Part shown: in pieces, positions 1 to 8,372 of the stretch
Position numbering within the stretch: the stretch's first letter is position 1
Layout: the number at the start of each line of letters is the position of its first letter
Source of the DNA: Arthrobacter silviterrae
GTDB taxonomy: Bacteria; Actinomycetota; Actinomycetes; Actinomycetales; Micrococcaceae
Direction of reading: 5' to 3'
Assembly (NCBI RefSeq): GCF_011045165.1
Contig: NZ_JAAKZI010000002.1
Coordinates: 224,829-288,828, forward strand
Length of the DNA stretch: 64,000 nt
Program-made: the position numbers and the translations under genes
The notes under the pieces: model-generated
Databases searched by the model: none
Seen by the model: the letters and a program-made list of their open reading frames with translations, nothing else
Told to the model about the DNA's origin: nothing

Positions 1-2
1 TC

Positions 3-620
3 GACACCATGCTCCTGAGCCTGGTGGTGCTGCCGCTCCTCCTCTCCCCCGTGGTGGCCTATATACTCGGCTTCGCCGCGGTCTACCCCAGTGCCTGGGC
101 GGCCCGGAATTCCGCGCCGAACAGGGTCAACCGCCGCACCCGGCAGCTGCAATCAGTGGCGGGAGCAGCGGTGGCCTTTGGCCACGGACTGCAGGACGGG
201 CAGCGCACGACGGCGGTCCTCACGCTTGCGCTGTTGGCTGCCGGTGTGGGGGCGGCCGGGGACATGCCGTTGTGGGTGCCCATTTTCACGGCAACCCTGC
301 TCACGGTGGGGACGTTGTTTGGTGGCTGGCGAATTTCCTACACCATGGGAAACAGGCTGGTGCGGATTGACCCGCTGCGCGGCAACGCGGCCCAGCTGGT
401 GGGGGCCGGGCTGCTGTTTGTGGGCGCCATTGGCCTGGCGCTGCCGCTGTCCACCACCCACACCGTCACCTCGGCCATCGCGGGGGCCGGCCGGAACCAG
501 AAGTTCCCGGGCACCAACGGGCCCGTCATGGCGCGCATTGTTGGCATGTGGCTCGCCACGCCCGTGGCCTGCGCCCTGTTGGGTGCCGTGTTCTACCTGG
601 CCCTGTCGCCCCTGGGCTGA
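3..620 (+). CDS. PiT-family inorganic phosphate permease (5' end cut by window)
   Basis: This is the C-terminal two-fifths or so of a low-affinity inorganic phosphate transporter of the PiT family, an integral membrane protein driven by cation symport. The frame is open to the window edge, so the true start lies upstream. About 205 residues are visible. The second PiT signature is clear (G-H-G-L-Q-D-G-Q-R-T-T), corresponding to the GANDAQKTMG-type repeat of the family, followed by several hydrophobic helices and the typical TTHTVTSAIAGAG segment. It stands next to and convergent with pstSCAB, so low- and high-affinity phosphate uptake are side by side. Family assignment is firm; the substrate is inferred from the family. 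Confidence 0.88.
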   Translation, partial: DTMLLSLVVLPLLLSPVVAYILGFAAVYPSAWAARNSAPNRVNRRTRQLQSVAGAAVAFGHGLQDGQRTTAVLTLALLAAGVGAAGDMPLWVPIFTATLLTVGTLFGGWRISYTMGNRLVRIDPLRGNAAQLVGAGLLFVGAIGLALPLSTTHTVTSAIAGAGRNQKFPGTNGPVMARIVGMWLATPVACALLGAVFYLALSPLG

Positions 621-679
621 ATGCGGCCCGGTGACGGGCGCCGCGCCGTCAAGGCGCCGCGCCGTGAAGGCGCCGGAGG

Positions 680-1459
680 TTATCCGAAGCGGCCGGAAAC
701 GTAGTCCTCGGTGGACTTTTGGCCCGGGTTGTTGAAGATGGTGGCGGTCTCGGCAAATTCGATCAGCTTGCCGGGCTTGCCGGTGCCGGCGATGTTGAAG
801 AACGCGGTCTTGTCGGACACGCGGGCCGCCTGCTGCATGTTGTGCGTGACGATCACCACGGTGTATTCGTCCTTGAGCTCATTGATGAGGTCCTCAATGG
901 CCAGGGTGGAGATGGGGTCCAGTGCGGAGCAGGGCTCGTCCATCAGGATCACGTCTGGGGCGACGGCAATGGCGCGGGCAATGCAGAGGCGCTGCTGCTG
1001 GCCGCCGGAAAGGCCGGAGCCGGGCTTTTCGAGGCGGTCCTTGACCTCGTTCCACAGGTTGGCGCCCTGCAGTGACTTTTCCACGAGGGCGTCGGCGTCG
1101 GACTTGGCCATGCGGCGGCTGTTCAGCTTCACGCCGGCCAGCACGTTGTCGCGGATGCTCATGGTGGGGAACGGGTTGGGGCGCTGGAAGACCATCCCGA
1201 TCTGGCTGCGCACCGTGACGGGGTCCACGCCGTCGGCGTAGAGGTTGTCACCGTCCAGCAGCACCTTGCCCTCGACACGGGCGCCGGGGATGACCTCGTG
1301 CATGCGGTTCAGGGTGCGCAGGAAGGTGGACTTGCCGCAGCCGGAGGGGCCGATGAAGGCGGTGACGCTCTTGGCGTCGAGGGTGATGTTGACATCTTCC
1401 ACGGCGAGGAAGTCGCCGTAGTAGACGTTGAGGTCGCTGACGTCGATGCGTTTGGACAT
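680..1459 (-). CDS. pstB: Phosphate ABC transporter ATP-binding protein PstB
   Basis: Cytoplasmic ATPase that powers high-affinity phosphate import by the PstSCAB complex. It has 259 residues, the normal length. Walker A (GPSGCGKST) is at about residues 37-45, the ABC signature LSGGQQQRL near 150 and Walker B VILMDEP near 170, followed by the D-loop SALDP typical of PstB. It is the last gene of the minus-strand pst operon, 24 bases after pstA, and converges on the PiT permease. The call is certain from motifs and context. Confidence 0.97.
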   Translation of the reverse strand: MSKRIDVSDLNVYYGDFLAVEDVNITLDAKSVTAFIGPSGCGKSTFLRTLNRMHEVIPGARVEGKVLLDGDNLYADGVDPVTVRSQIGMVFQRPNPFPTMSIRDNVLAGVKLNSRRMAKSDADALVEKSLQGANLWNEVKDRLEKPGSGLSGGQQQRLCIARAIAVAPDVILMDEPCSALDPISTLAIEDLINELKDEYTVVIVTHNMQQAARVSDKTAFFNIAGTGKPGKLIEFAETATIFNNPGQKSTEDYVSGRFG

Positions 1460-1483
1460 TGTGGGTGTTTCCGTTCTGGAGTT

Positions 1484-2590
1484 CTAGCGGCCGGTCTTGG
1501 GCGCGAAGATGCGGGCCACGAGGCGGGCGCCGAGGTTCAGGAGCATGACCAGCAGGATCAGCAGCAGGGCCGCGGCCCAGGCGCGCTGGTTGGACGGGTC
1601 GGGGTTCGACGGCGAGGTCGGCGTCATGATTTGCGTGTAGATGAACGTGGGCAGGGACGCCATCCATCCGGCAAACACATTCGAGTTGATCTGCGTGGCA
1701 AAGCCGGCCGTGACCAGCAGCGGCGCCGTCTCGCCAATGACGCGGGCAATGGCCAAGGTGACGCCGGACGCAATTCCGGAGATCGCCGTCGGAATGACCA
1801 CCTTGAGGATGGTGCGCCACTTGCGCACGCCCAGCGCGTACGCGGCCTCGCGCAGCTCATTCGGGACAATCTTGAGCATTTCCTCGCTGGAGCGGACCAC
1901 CACCGGGATCATGAGCACTGAAAGGGCGACGGCGGCAACGAAGCCGGTTTTCGTCCCGGGGCCCATGACCAGGCCGAAGAACGCGGCGGCAAACAGGCCC
2001 GCCACGATGGAGGGGATGCCCGTCATGACGTCCACCAGGAAGGTGATGACCTTGGAGAACTTGTTGCCGTCGCTGTATTCCACCAGGTAGATGGAGGTCA
2101 GCAGGCCCACGGGGACGGAGATGAGCGTGGCCCACAGCGTGATGAGCACGGAGCCCAGGAACGCGTGGTAGACGCCGCCCAGCACCGGGGTGTGGTTGGC
2201 GACGGAGGCGTTGTCAATGGCACCCGTGACGCCCTTCATGGACGTGCCGAGGAAGCCGGGGGCCAGCAGGCCGGGGACGCCGTTGACCAGCACTGTCCAG
2301 ATCACCGAGACAAGCGGCAGCAGCGCCACGAGGAAGGCGCCGAGCACCAGCGAGGTGGCCAGCTTGTCGGTGGCCTTGCGGCGTCCTTCGACGACGGCGG
2401 AACTCACCACGTTGCCCGCGGCAAACAGCACGGCGGAGAGCACTGCCCAGCCAAAGACGTTGAAGCCGATGAGGGACATCAGTGCGGCAGCGACCACGAT
2501 GGAAGAGGCGGCCACCACCCAGGGGGTGGACTTGGGCAGGCGCCCGCGGGTCAGGGCGGAGCGCTTCCGTTCGGTCATGAGCGTGGCCAT
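1484..2590 (-). CDS. pstA: Phosphate ABC transporter permease PstA
   Basis: One of the two membrane permease subunits of the phosphate ABC importer. It has 368 residues, longer than the E. coli protein because of an N-terminal cytoplasmic and membrane extension. The binding-protein-dependent transport domain fills the second half, with the EAA-type loop seen as E-A-A-Y-A-L-G-V-R-K-W near residue 255, where PstB docks. Its ATG overlaps the pstC stop codon by one base (TGATG), indicating translational coupling. Confidence 0.96.
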   Translation of the reverse strand: MATLMTERKRSALTRGRLPKSTPWVVAASSIVVAAALMSLIGFNVFGWAVLSAVLFAAGNVVSSAVVEGRRKATDKLATSLVLGAFLVALLPLVSVIWTVLVNGVPGLLAPGFLGTSMKGVTGAIDNASVANHTPVLGGVYHAFLGSVLITLWATLISVPVGLLTSIYLVEYSDGNKFSKVITFLVDVMTGIPSIVAGLFAAAFFGLVMGPGTKTGFVAAVALSVLMIPVVVRSSEEMLKIVPNELREAAYALGVRKWRTILKVVIPTAISGIASGVTLAIARVIGETAPLLVTAGFATQINSNVFAGWMASLPTFIYTQIMTPTSPSNPDPSNQRAWAAALLLILLVMLLNLGARLVARIFAPKTGR

Positions 2591-3522
2591 CAGTTGGCTC
2601 CCGAGAATTCTTTGTGGCGGCTGATGATCCAGCGGGCCACCATGTTCACCAGCAAGGTGATGAGGAACAGGACCAGGCCGGCGGCGATGAGTTCATTGAG
2701 GCGCAGGCCGAAGGCCTCGGGGAAGTTCAGTGCGATCTCGGCAGCGATGGTCTGGTTGCCGGAGCGGATCAGCGAGGCGATCATCGGTCCGGAGGAGAGC
2801 ACCAGGGCCACGGCCATGGTTTCACCCAGGGCACGCCCCAGGCCCAGCATGACGGCGCTGATGATGCCGCCGCGGGCAAAGGGGAGCACTGCCATGCGGA
2901 TCATTTCCCAGCGCGTGGCACCCAGGGCCAGTGCGGCCTCCTGGTGCAGCATGGGCGTCTGCAGGAAAATTTCGCGGGTCAGGGAGGCGATGATAGGCAG
3001 CACCATGACCGCCAGCACGATGCCGGCCGTCAGGATGGTCTTCCCGGTCCCAGATGCCGGACCGCCAAAAATGGGGATCCACCCGGCGTTGTCCGCCAGC
3101 CACTGGTAGGGCACCTTCAGCTGGGAAGCCAGGAAGGTGGCCCCCCAGGCGCCGTAAATGACGGAGGGAATGGCGGCAAGAAGGTCCACCACGTAGCCAA
3201 GCCCGCGCGCCATGTTGCGAGGCGCGTAATGGGAGATGTACAAGGCCACCGCCACCCCGATGGGTGTGGCAATGACCAGCGCAATGGCTGCTGCAATCAG
3301 CGTTCCGACGACAATGGGGAAGATGTAGGAGACGAACCCCTTGCCCCCCGTAATGTCGGCCGGGGCGGCACTGAATGTCGGCAGGGCCTGGATGACCAGG
3401 AACATGGCGACAGCAAACAGCACTGCGACAATGAGCACGCCGGCGCCCAGGGCCGCACCGGAGAACACTTTGTCTCCGGTGCGCCCCGTTCCGGCCCGGC
3501 GCGCGGACTTGGTGGTGGACAA
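2590..3522 (-). CDS. pstC: Phosphate ABC transporter permease PstC
   Basis: The second permease subunit of the phosphate importer, 310 residues. A short basic N-terminus (K-S-A-R-R-A) is followed by six predicted transmembrane helices and an EAA loop seen as E-A-A-L-A-L-G-A-T-R-W-E-M near residue 210. It lies between pstS and pstA, 28 bases after pstS and overlapping pstA by one base. Gene order S-C-A-B is the usual one and makes the assignment secure. Confidence 0.96.
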   Translation of the reverse strand: MSTTKSARRAGTGRTGDKVFSGAALGAGVLIVAVLFAVAMFLVIQALPTFSAAPADITGGKGFVSYIFPIVVGTLIAAAIALVIATPIGVAVALYISHYAPRNMARGLGYVVDLLAAIPSVIYGAWGATFLASQLKVPYQWLADNAGWIPIFGGPASGTGKTILTAGIVLAVMVLPIIASLTREIFLQTPMLHQEAALALGATRWEMIRMAVLPFARGGIISAVMLGLGRALGETMAVALVLSSGPMIASLIRSGNQTIAAEIALNFPEAFGLRLNELIAAGLVLFLITLLVNMVARWIISRHKEFSGAN

Positions 3523-3550
3523 TCTATTGCCTTTTATGTTGCTTCGCCGC

Positions 3551-4675
3551 TTACTTTGCCGCGACGGTGATGGAGTCGATCGCGGCCTTGGCCTTCGCGG
3601 CGAGCGCTGCGGAGAGCGGGGCGCTCTTTGCGGCGGAGACTGCGGCCTGCTGGCCGGCGTCGCTCACTGCATAGTGGCCGAATGCCTTGACCAGGTCAAC
3701 GGTCTTGGCATCGGGGTAGCTCCCGCAGAAGACTGCGTAGGAGACCAGGACTGCCGGGTAGGCGCCGGCAACCGTGGTGGTGCGGTCCAGCTTCAGGGAG
3801 AGGTCGTTGGCGGAGCGGCCGGCAACGGGCTTGGCCTGGTCCACGGCCTTGGCTGCGGCTTCGGCGGTGACGGGCACGTAGCTGTCGCCAACCTTCAGCT
3901 CAACCTTGCCCAGGGCGTCGGTGACGGCGGAATCGTCGGCGTAGGTGATGGCGCCGGCGGTCTGGGTCACGGTCTTGACCACGCCGGAGGTGCCCTTGGC
4001 GTTTTCACCGGGGAGGGCTGCGGGCCAGTCGCCGGACTTCGCGTCGGTCCAGACCGACTTGGCGGCCTGGGCCAGGTAGTCGGTGAAGTTGTCCGTGGTG
4101 CCCGAGTTGTCGGAGCGGTGCACGGGCGTGATGGCCAGGTTCGGCAGCGTCACGGACGGGTTGGATGCCTTGATGGCGGCGTCGTTCCAGTTCTTGATGT
4201 CGCCGCGGAAGATCTTGGCGATGGTGTCGGCGTCGAGCTTGAGGTCCTTGACACCGGGGACATTGAACGCCACGGCAATCGGGGAGATGTACCACGGGAC
4301 GTCGATGGCGCCGGCGGCGCCGCACTTGGCTTTCGCGGAGGCAAGCTCGGCGTCTTTCATGTAGGCGTCCGAGCCGGCGAACTGCACGGCGCCGGCGATG
4401 AGTGCCTTGCGGCCTGCGCCGGAACCTTCGGGCGAGTACTGCACGGTGGCGCCGGAGTTGGCGGATTCGAATCCGGCCTTCCAGGCGTCCATGGCGGCGG
4501 AGATGGAGGTGGCGCCCGTGCCGGTCAGGGTGCCGGTGACGGATGCGCCGGCTGCGGCGCTGGTGGAGGAGCCGCCGTTGCCAGGGGTCACGGCGTTGTC
4601 CGTGCCGCAGGCAGTCAGGGCGAGAGCGCCGACGGTGAGAACTGCTGCCACGCGGCCAATGTGAAGTGCCTTCAC
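3551..4675 (-). CDS. pstS: Phosphate-binding lipoprotein PstS
   Basis: Extracellular phosphate-binding protein that delivers phosphate to PstCA. The GTG at 4675 is preferred as start: it gives a short basic N-terminus, a hydrophobic stretch and the lipobox L-T-A-C with the lipidated Cys at residue 23, and it has an AGAGGT ribosome binding site about eight bases upstream. An ATG 42 bases further upstream would add 14 residues that spoil the signal peptide. The mature part carries the PstS ligand-binding pattern (GTGATSI near the N-terminus, then SGTTDNFTDYL). First gene of the operon, preceded by a PHO-box-like element. Confidence 0.95.
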   Translation of the reverse strand: MKALHIGRVAAVLTVGALALTACGTDNAVTPGNGGSSTSAAAGASVTGTLTGTGATSISAAMDAWKAGFESANSGATVQYSPEGSGAGRKALIAGAVQFAGSDAYMKDAELASAKAKCGAAGAIDVPWYISPIAVAFNVPGVKDLKLDADTIAKIFRGDIKNWNDAAIKASNPSVTLPNLAITPVHRSDNSGTTDNFTDYLAQAAKSVWTDAKSGDWPAALPGENAKGTSGVVKTVTQTAGAITYADDSAVTDALGKVELKVGDSYVPVTAEAAAKAVDQAKPVAGRSANDLSLKLDRTTTVAGAYPAVLVSYAVFCGSYPDAKTVDLVKAFGHYAVSDAGQQAAVSAAKSAPLSAALAAKAKAAIDSITVAAK

Positions 4676-4746
4676 GCGATTTACCTCTTCGATGGGTGTC
4701 TGGGGATTCCTTACCATTTGAAGCTACGGGCGGCAGGTGACGCGAC

Positions 4747-4775
4747 GGTCCACCCAAAGTGAACAGAAGGTTAAC
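4747..4775 (-). promoter_or_regulatory. Candidate PHO box upstream of pstS
   Basis: Reading toward pstS, three units begin exactly 11 bases apart: GTTAACC (4775-4769), GTTCACT (4764-4758) and GTGGACC (4753-4747). This 7+4 direct-repeat layout is that of PhoP/PhoB-type PHO boxes, and the middle unit with its four following bases fits 10 of 11 positions of the Streptomyces PHO consensus. It lies 72-100 bases upstream of the pstS start, so control by phosphate starvation is inferred. The third unit is weak. Confidence 0.6.
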
Positions 4776-4838
4776 GCTAATGGGATTCTTGGTTTTCACA
4801 GTGCGACATAGCTCACGTCCCTATTTGTTGTCCTCAGG

Positions 4839-4870
4839 CAACTAATTGCATATAGTTGACATCAATCAAC
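4839..4870. promoter_or_regulatory. Operator-like overlapping inverted repeats upstream of the MFS pump
   Basis: Two perfect inverted repeats overlap here. The first is CAACTA (4839-4844) with TAGTTG (4853-4858). The second is GTTGA (4855-4859) with TCAAC (4866-4870). AT-rich palindromes of this kind are typical MarR-family sites, and a MarR gene follows the pump. The repeat lies 28-60 bases before the preferred TTG start of the pump. It could also affect the divergent pst promoter region. Confidence 0.6.
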
Positions 4871-4897
4871 CTTTCTCCCCCATTTTTTGGAGCCGTT

Positions 4898-6640
4898 TTG
4901 TCGCAAACTTCCACCGCCACCAAGGCCGGGCCCGGCCTGTCCGACTCGGGCATGTCCCACCGCCAGGTGATCCAGTCCCTGACCGGACTGCTCATGGGCA
5001 TGTTCGTCTCCATCCTGGCCGGCACCGTGGTCTCAACCTCACTTCCCGTGATCCTCTCCGACCTGCACGGCGACCAGACCGCGTACACCTGGGTGGTCAC
5101 GGCGACCCTGCTGGCCACCACCATTTCCACCCCGATCTGGGGCAAGCTGGCGGACCTTTCCAACCGCAAGGTGCTCCTGCAGCTGTCCCTGCTGGTCTTC
5201 GTGGTCGCCTCCGCCATCGCCGGCTTTTCGCAGGACACCTCAATGCTCATCACCATGCGCGTCTTCCAGGGCCTGGGCGCCGGCGGACTGACGGCACTGA
5301 GCCAGATCGTCATGGCGGACATCATCTCCCCGCGTGAACGCGGCAAGTACATGGGCCTGTTCGGCGCCGTCATGGCGCTAGGCACCGTGGGAGGGCCGCT
5401 GATTGGCGGCTTCATCACCGACGCCATCAACTGGCGCTGGAACTTCTTCGTGGCCCTTCCCTTCGCGGCCATCGCCATCATCCTCATCCAGAAGACCCTC
5501 CACCTGCCGGTCCAGGCCAAGCGCAAGGTCTCCATCGACTACGCCGGCATCGCACTGCTGTCCGCCGGCGTCTCACTCCTGCTCATCTGGGTGTCCCTGG
5601 CCGGAAACCAGTTCGACTGGGCCAGTTCCACCACTGCCTTGATGGTTGGCGGAGCCGTAGCAGCCCTCATTGCCTTCGTGATCGTCGAGGTCAAGGCCGC
5701 CGAGCCCATCATCCCGCTGTCCATGTTCAAGAACGCCACCTTCACACTGTCAGTGGTTGCCTCGATCTCCGTTGGCGTGTCGATGTTCGGCACCTCCGTC
5801 TTCCTGGCCCAGTACATGCAGCTGGCCCGCGGCGCAAACGCCACGCAGTCCGGGCTGATGACCATCCCCATGATGGCCGGGCTGCTGATCATCTCCACGA
5901 TCGCCGGCGCCATGATTTCCAAGTTCGGCAAATGGAAGGCCATCATGGTGACGGGCTCCGTGCTCCAGCTGGCCGGCCTCTACCTGCTGGGGACCATCCA
6001 CTACGACACCAACTTCGTCCTGGTCTCCGTGTACATGTTCGTCCTCGGCGCAGGCCTGGGCATGGTCATGCAGAACCTTGTCCTCATCGTCCAGAACGCC
6101 GTCACCCCGGCGGAAATCGGTGTTGCCAGCTCCGGCATCGCCTTCTTCCGCTCCCTCGGCGGCACCATCGGCGTCTCCGTCCTGGGCGCCCTGATGGCCA
6201 CCAAGGTGGTGGACACCCTGGGCGGCAGGGCGGCTGAACTTCACGCCGCGATCGCCGGGCTTGGCACCCAGGGCAAGGCCCTTGCCGCCAGCCTGGCCAG
6301 CGGCAACATCCCCGCCGTGAACGGGCTGCCCGATTCCGTCCGGTCCATCATCGAGTCCAGCTACGGCGACTCCGTGGCCTTCGTCTTCATGGTGGCCGCG
6401 CCGCTGAGCATCCTGACCATCCTGGCTGTCGTCTTCCTGCCGAACCTCGAGTTGAGCAACCAGACGCGCGACCAGCGCGAAAAGGCCGACGCCGGCGAAG
6501 CCCGCCACGGGCTCGACGGGCTCGATGACGCCGAGCAGATCCTGGTTGACGCCAGCGAAGCCCTGGTCGCGGCAACGCCGGCCCCCGCCGGCAACCTAGA
6601 CGAAGTCCGCGATGCCGACAAGTCCCCGGCGCGCAGCTGA
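4898..6640 (+). CDS. MFS drug efflux transporter, DHA2 (EmrB/QacA) family
   Basis: Proton-coupled multidrug exporter of the inner membrane. The hydrophobic pattern suggests 14 helices, and motif A of the family is present (G-K-L-A-D-L-S-N-R-K) after the second helix, as is a motif-C-like G-x3-G-P segment in helix 5 (G-T-V-G-G-P-L-I-G-G). A hydrophilic tail of about 60 residues follows the last helix. The TTG at 4898 is chosen because GGAG sits five bases upstream; an in-frame TTG at 4856 falls inside the operator-like repeat. The MarR gene overlaps the 3' end, so pump and regulator probably form one unit. Substrate unknown. Confidence 0.88.
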   Translation: MSQTSTATKAGPGLSDSGMSHRQVIQSLTGLLMGMFVSILAGTVVSTSLPVILSDLHGDQTAYTWVVTATLLATTISTPIWGKLADLSNRKVLLQLSLLVFVVASAIAGFSQDTSMLITMRVFQGLGAGGLTALSQIVMADIISPRERGKYMGLFGAVMALGTVGGPLIGGFITDAINWRWNFFVALPFAAIAIILIQKTLHLPVQAKRKVSIDYAGIALLSAGVSLLLIWVSLAGNQFDWASSTTALMVGGAVAALIAFVIVEVKAAEPIIPLSMFKNATFTLSVVASISVGVSMFGTSVFLAQYMQLARGANATQSGLMTIPMMAGLLIISTIAGAMISKFGKWKAIMVTGSVLQLAGLYLLGTIHYDTNFVLVSVYMFVLGAGLGMVMQNLVLIVQNAVTPAEIGVASSGIAFFRSLGGTIGVSVLGALMATKVVDTLGGRAAELHAAIAGLGTQGKALAASLASGNIPAVNGLPDSVRSIIESSYGDSVAFVFMVAAPLSILTILAVVFLPNLELSNQTRDQREKADAGEARHGLDGLDDAEQILVDASEALVAATPAPAGNLDEVRDADKSPARS

Positions 6641-7151
6641 CATGGACTGCACACGCACGCCGTTCGCCGTGCCGCCGTCGAACGCGTCAACCAGTTCGGG
6701 AACTGCGGGTGCCGGCACCGGCATGGCCCAAGCCATCCGGGCTGCCGAGATCGAGCTCGGGACCATGCTGGTCAAGACCCGCAAGTCCCTGAAGACCCGG
6801 GCGGCCGCCATCCACCCGGAGCTGCAGCCGATGGGTTTCAAGGTGCTCATGCTGCTGGCGCTGTCCGGGGCCGTGCAGCAGGTGGCCCTGACGCACGAGG
6901 TCGGCACGGACAAGGCAGTCATGAGCCGCACCATCAAGCAGCTCGAGGCCCTTGGACTGGTCACCCGCACCGCGGATCCCTCTGACGGCCGCGGCCAGCT
7001 GGTGGTCATGACCCCGGAAGCCCAGGCACGCTATGCGGCAACCCAGTCGCACGCCAGGCAGCTGCTCTTTGACCGGCTTTCAACATGGGACGTCGACGAA
7101 GTCCGGCGCCTGGCCGACCTCCTCGCCCGATTGAACGAAAGCGGCGACTAA
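6612..7151 (+). CDS. MarR-family transcriptional regulator
   Basis: Winged helix-turn-helix repressor, up to 179 residues. The core runs from about residue 38 (M-A-Q-A-I-R-A-A-E-I-E-L) to the end, with the recognition segment L-T-H-E-V-G-T-D-K-A-V-M-S-R-T-I-K-Q-L-E and the wing D-P-S-D-G-R-G-Q-L. Start choice is open: ATG 6612 overlaps the pump gene by 29 bases, ATG 6642 follows its stop by one base, and ATG 6723 gives the usual family N-terminus. None has a strong ribosome binding site, which suggests coupling to the pump. Probable role: ligand-relieved repressor of the efflux gene through the 4839-4870 site. Confidence 0.87.
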   Translation: MPTSPRRAADMDCTRTPFAVPPSNASTSSGTAGAGTGMAQAIRAAEIELGTMLVKTRKSLKTRAAAIHPELQPMGFKVLMLLALSGAVQQVALTHEVGTDKAVMSRTIKQLEALGLVTRTADPSDGRGQLVVMTPEAQARYAATQSHARQLLFDRLSTWDVDEVRRLADLLARLNESGD

Positions 7152-7170
7152 ACCCGGCCCGCCGCGCGCA

Positions 7171-7176
7171 TAGACT
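7171..7176 (+). promoter_or_regulatory. -10 hexamer of a probable leaderless transcript (FUSC gene)
   Basis: TAGACT ends seven bases before the ATG at 7184 and no ribosome binding site lies between them. That spacing would place transcription start at or next to the start codon. Confidence 0.55.
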
Positions 7177-7183
7177 GGTGTCC

Positions 7184-8311
7184 ATGCCAGCGCCCGACAG
7201 GCCCGTCCAAGCCGTCAGTTTTCTCAAGCGCCGCGCCCGCCTGGGGCTGCGCCGGAGCTGGAATTCGGTGGTCCCGGCGCTGCTGATCACCGTCTGCGCC
7301 GTGGGCGCCTACTACTTTTCCGAACGCGTGTTGGGCCACACGGGCCCCCTGTTCGCGGCCACCAGTGCCATCATTGCCCTCGGCTTTTCGAGGGACCCGC
7401 GCCTGCGCAGGGTGCTGGAGGTCGGTCTCGGCTGCACCATCGGCATCGCACTCGGCGATTTCCTCCTCCACTGGCTGGGATCGGGCATCTGGCAGGCCGC
7501 CCTGGTGGTTTTCGCGTCCATTCTGCTGGCCCGCCTCCTGGATTCCGGCGCCATCTTCACCACGCAGCTGGCCCTTCAGTCGCTCCTGGTGGTGCTGCTG
7601 CCGGCATCCCCTGGAGGCCCGTTCACCCGCAGCATTGACGCCGTCGTGGGTGGTTGTTTTGCCCTCGCCGCCACCGTCCTGGTGCCCCGCGACCCCCGCC
7701 GCGCACCCAAGGACGATCTGAAGGTCATGCTCGGCGAGCTGTCGCTGGTGCTGCGTGAATGCGCGTCGGCGCTGGCCTACGATGATGCCACCGCCGCCTG
7801 GCACGCCCTGGTGCGCGCCCGCAGCCAGCAGCCCCGCATCGATGCCATGCGCCAGGGACTGCGCGGCGCCGTCGAGATTGCCCGCCTCTCCCCCCTGTAC
7901 CGGCGCCACCTGGAGGAGGTCGACGGTCTCGCGAAGGTCATGGAACGGGTCGATTACGCCATGCGGTCCAGCCGGGTGCTGTCGCGGCGCCTGACCAGCG
8001 TCATCAACAATTCCGCCCTGTCCGGCTCCGGCGCCGCGCACCTGGCCGACGTCATGAGTGAATCGGCGGCGGCTGTCGACGAACTCGCCGCAGCCCTGGC
8101 CCACGACCGGTCCGGCACCGCCCGCGCCTCCCTCAGCCATGCCCGGGACGCCCTGGCCGACATCGCAACCCGGCTCCACCCGGCCAGGCTGGAGGTCACC
8201 CGGCTCGAGGGCGAGGCAGTGGTGCTGCTGTTCCGCACTCTCATGGTGGACCTGCTCGAAACGGCCAACATGGATCCTGCCGAGGCCCGGGAACTTCTGC
8301 CACGGCTGTAG
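7184..8311 (+). CDS. FUSC-family membrane protein (aromatic acid exporter-like)
   Basis: An integral membrane protein of 375 residues related to the fusaric acid resistance / aromatic acid exporter superfamily. About four to six hydrophobic helices occupy residues 25-165, with the conserved R-D-P-R-L-R-R-V-L-E-V-G-L-G-C-T-I-G-I-A segment; the rest is a helical cytoplasmic domain rich in Ala, Arg and Glu. The ATG at 7184 is preferred over an in-frame ATG at 7085 inside the marR gene because a -10 hexamer stands directly before it. Its position behind a MarR-controlled pump hints at a role in export, but the substrate cannot be read from the sequence. Confidence 0.8.
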   Translation: MPAPDRPVQAVSFLKRRARLGLRRSWNSVVPALLITVCAVGAYYFSERVLGHTGPLFAATSAIIALGFSRDPRLRRVLEVGLGCTIGIALGDFLLHWLGSGIWQAALVVFASILLARLLDSGAIFTTQLALQSLLVVLLPASPGGPFTRSIDAVVGGCFALAATVLVPRDPRRAPKDDLKVMLGELSLVLRECASALAYDDATAAWHALVRARSQQPRIDAMRQGLRGAVEIARLSPLYRRHLEEVDGLAKVMERVDYAMRSSRVLSRRLTSVINNSALSGSGAAHLADVMSESAAAVDELAAALAHDRSGTARASLSHARDALADIATRLHPARLEVTRLEGEAVVLLFRTLMVDLLETANMDPAEARELLPRL

Positions 8312-8360
8312 TTTTCCACACTTGATGCCCGGCTGCGGCGGGCGTGTCAGTGCCCGGCAT

Positions 8361-8366
8361 TAGGGT
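8361..8366 (+). promoter_or_regulatory. -10 hexamer of a probable leaderless transcript (radA)
   Basis: TAGGGT ends six bases before the radA ATG at 8373, with no ribosome binding site between. Confidence 0.55.
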
Positions 8367-8372
8367 TGAACC

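Noticed and set aside
2165..3109. Long open frame on the + strand over pstA/pstC
   Set aside because: Its product is rich in Gly, His, Gln and Asp without any domain, and it lies antisense to clear permease genes. In GC-rich DNA such antisense frames stay open by chance.
3341..4762. 473-codon + strand frame opposite pstS
   Set aside because: Gly/Val/His-rich, no recognisable domain; the minus-strand pstS has a lipobox and ribosome binding site.
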